Shown here piece after piece: positions 63,241 through 64,000 of a stretch of DNA of 64,000 nucleotides. Origin of the DNA: Streptomyces drozdowiczii (GTDB taxonomy: Bacteria > Actinomycetota > Actinomycetes > Streptomycetales > Streptomycetaceae); contig NZ_CP098740.1 of NCBI RefSeq assembly GCF_026167665.1, positions 6,200,001-6,264,000 of the forward strand, given 5' to 3'. Position 1 is the first letter of the stretch. Each line of letters opens with the position of its first letter. Made by a program: the position numbers and the translations under genes. Under the pieces are notes generated by a model that saw only the letters and a program-made list of their open reading frames with translations, did no database searches and was not told the origin of the DNA.

Positions 63241-64000
63241 ATGGCACCACCCGAAGCAGTACCGCAGCCGCCGGAGCCGGCCGCCGACGTGAAGGAGAGC
63301 AGCGCGACCGGAACGGCCCTCGCGGACGAGCCCGGCGCGGCACCCGCCGTCCTGGAGGCTCGCTCGGTCAGCAAGCGGTTCCCGGGCGTCGTCGCCCTCG
63401 ACGGCGTCTCCTTCTCCCTGCGCGCCGGCGAGACCCACGCCCTGGTGGGGGAGAACGGAGCCGGCAAGTCCACCCTCATCAAGGTGCTGACGGGCGTCTA
63501 CCGGCCCGACGAGGGCGAGCTGCGGCTGGCCGGCGAACAGGTCTCCTTCAGCCGGCCCTTCGAGGCGCAGGAAGCGGGCATCTCCACGATCTACCAGGAG
63601 GTGAACCTCGTCCCGCTGATGAGCGTGGCGCGCAACATCTTCCTCGGCCGCGAGCCCAAGAACCGCTTCGGCCTGATCGACTTCCCCCGGATGTACCGCG
63701 AGGCGAGCGAACTCCTCGACGGCTTCGGCGTCCGCGTCGACCCGAAGCGCCCCCTGCACACCCTGGGCATCGGCACCCAGCAGATGGTCGCCATGGCCCG
63801 CGCCGTCTCCGTGAACGCCCAGGTCGTCATCATGGACGAACCCACCTCCTCGCTGGAGCCCCGCGAGGTCGAGACGCTCTTCCGGGTCATCGAGGACCTC
63901 CGCGGACGCGGCATCGCCGTCCTCTACGTCAGCCACCGCATGGACGAGCTGTACCGGATCTGCGAGCGGGTCACCGTCCTGCGCGACGGCCACCACATCC
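63241..64000 (+). CDS. Sugar ABC importer ATPase (cut by window end)
   Basis: The first 253 residues of a ribose/galactofuranose-type ATPase, normally about 500 residues with two nucleotide-binding domains; only the first domain is in the window. Walker A GENGAGKSTLIKVLTG, the Q-loop STIYQEVNLVP, the signature region GIGTQQMVAMARAVS (a divergent form typical of this class), Walker B VVIMDEPTSSLEP and the switch His in YVSHRMDEL are visible. An N-terminal Pro/Ala/Glu tail of about 40 residues precedes the fold. GGAAGG stands before ATG 63241. Permease genes are expected beyond the right edge. Confidence 0.9.
   Translation, partial: MAPPEAVPQPPEPAADVKESSATGTALADEPGAAPAVLEARSVSKRFPGVVALDGVSFSLRAGETHALVGENGAGKSTLIKVLTGVYRPDEGELRLAGEQVSFSRPFEAQEAGISTIYQEVNLVPLMSVARNIFLGREPKNRFGLIDFPRMYREASELLDGFGVRVDPKRPLHTLGIGTQQMVAMARAVSVNAQVVIMDEPTSSLEPREVETLFRVIEDLRGRGIAVLYVSHRMDELYRICERVTVLRDGHHI

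Overview
The window is high-GC (roughly 70% or more) DNA with strong third-position G/C bias, GTG/TTG starts, Tat and Sec signals on many glycoside hydrolases, a KcsA-type potassium channel, SpoIIE-type phosphatases and DasR-type TGGTCTAGACCA boxes. All of this points to the chromosome of a Streptomyces species, in a saprophytic, polysaccharide-degrading arm or sub-arm region. No rRNA, tRNA, insertion sequence, phage gene or CRISPR array was seen.

Layout. 0.1-6 kb: helD (RNA polymerase recycling helicase) and a dhbA-dhbE-dhbB catechol siderophore operon with an iron box. 6-7.6 kb: a ydaO (c-di-AMP) riboswitch in front of a LysM/SLT cell-wall hydrolase, then a small MT0933-type protein. 7.6-18.3 kb: two multi-sensor PP2C (SpoIIE) phosphatases flanking a TetR/MFS efflux pair, a type II thioesterase plus geranylgeranyl-reductase-like operon, and kcsA. 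18.3-26 kb: a secreted F5/8-domain beta-helix protein, an XRE regulator and a very large secreted protease that joins an M4 metalloendopeptidase to an M28 aminopeptidase. 26-30 kb: two coupled aldo/keto reductases, a Ser/Thr kinase and an Lrp regulator. 30-36 kb: chitin/GlcNAc-flavoured genes (AA10 LPMO and a lactonase that share DasR boxes, a FUSC membrane protein, a BadF-type sugar kinase), then ung and a BNR-repeat protein. 37.8-49 kb: a complete xylan/xylobiose locus (LacI repressor, ABC importer, GH3 beta-xylosidase, GH10 xylanase, GH115 alpha-glucuronidase). 49-51 kb: two small proteins and an old yellow enzyme. 51-64 kb: a second glycan locus with two secreted GH2 enzymes, a LacI repressor, a PhyH-type Fe/2OG dioxygenase, a GH127 beta-L-arabinofuranosidase with ricin-type repeats, and a ribose/galactofuranose-type ABC importer cut by the window end; a CAACGTTG-centred palindrome recurs through this locus.

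How it works together. The xylan locus is self-contained: extracellular GH10 and GH115 debranch and cut glucuronoxylan, BxlEFG imports xylobiose, BxlA splits it, and the LacI protein represses through CGAAA-N-TTTCG palindromes. The second locus looks like a parallel system for L-arabinofuranose-rich plant glycoconjugates, with its own LacI operator. The most striking single protein is the M4-M28 fusion. A technical pattern deserves attention: nine breaks of reading frame in eight otherwise well-conserved genes are each repaired by adding exactly one G or C, nearly all in short G/C runs, which suggests systematic homopolymer under-calling in this assembly rather than gene decay. KcsA is the clearest case. 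Eye inspection only was possible; family assignments rest on motifs and remembered family architecture, not on searches.
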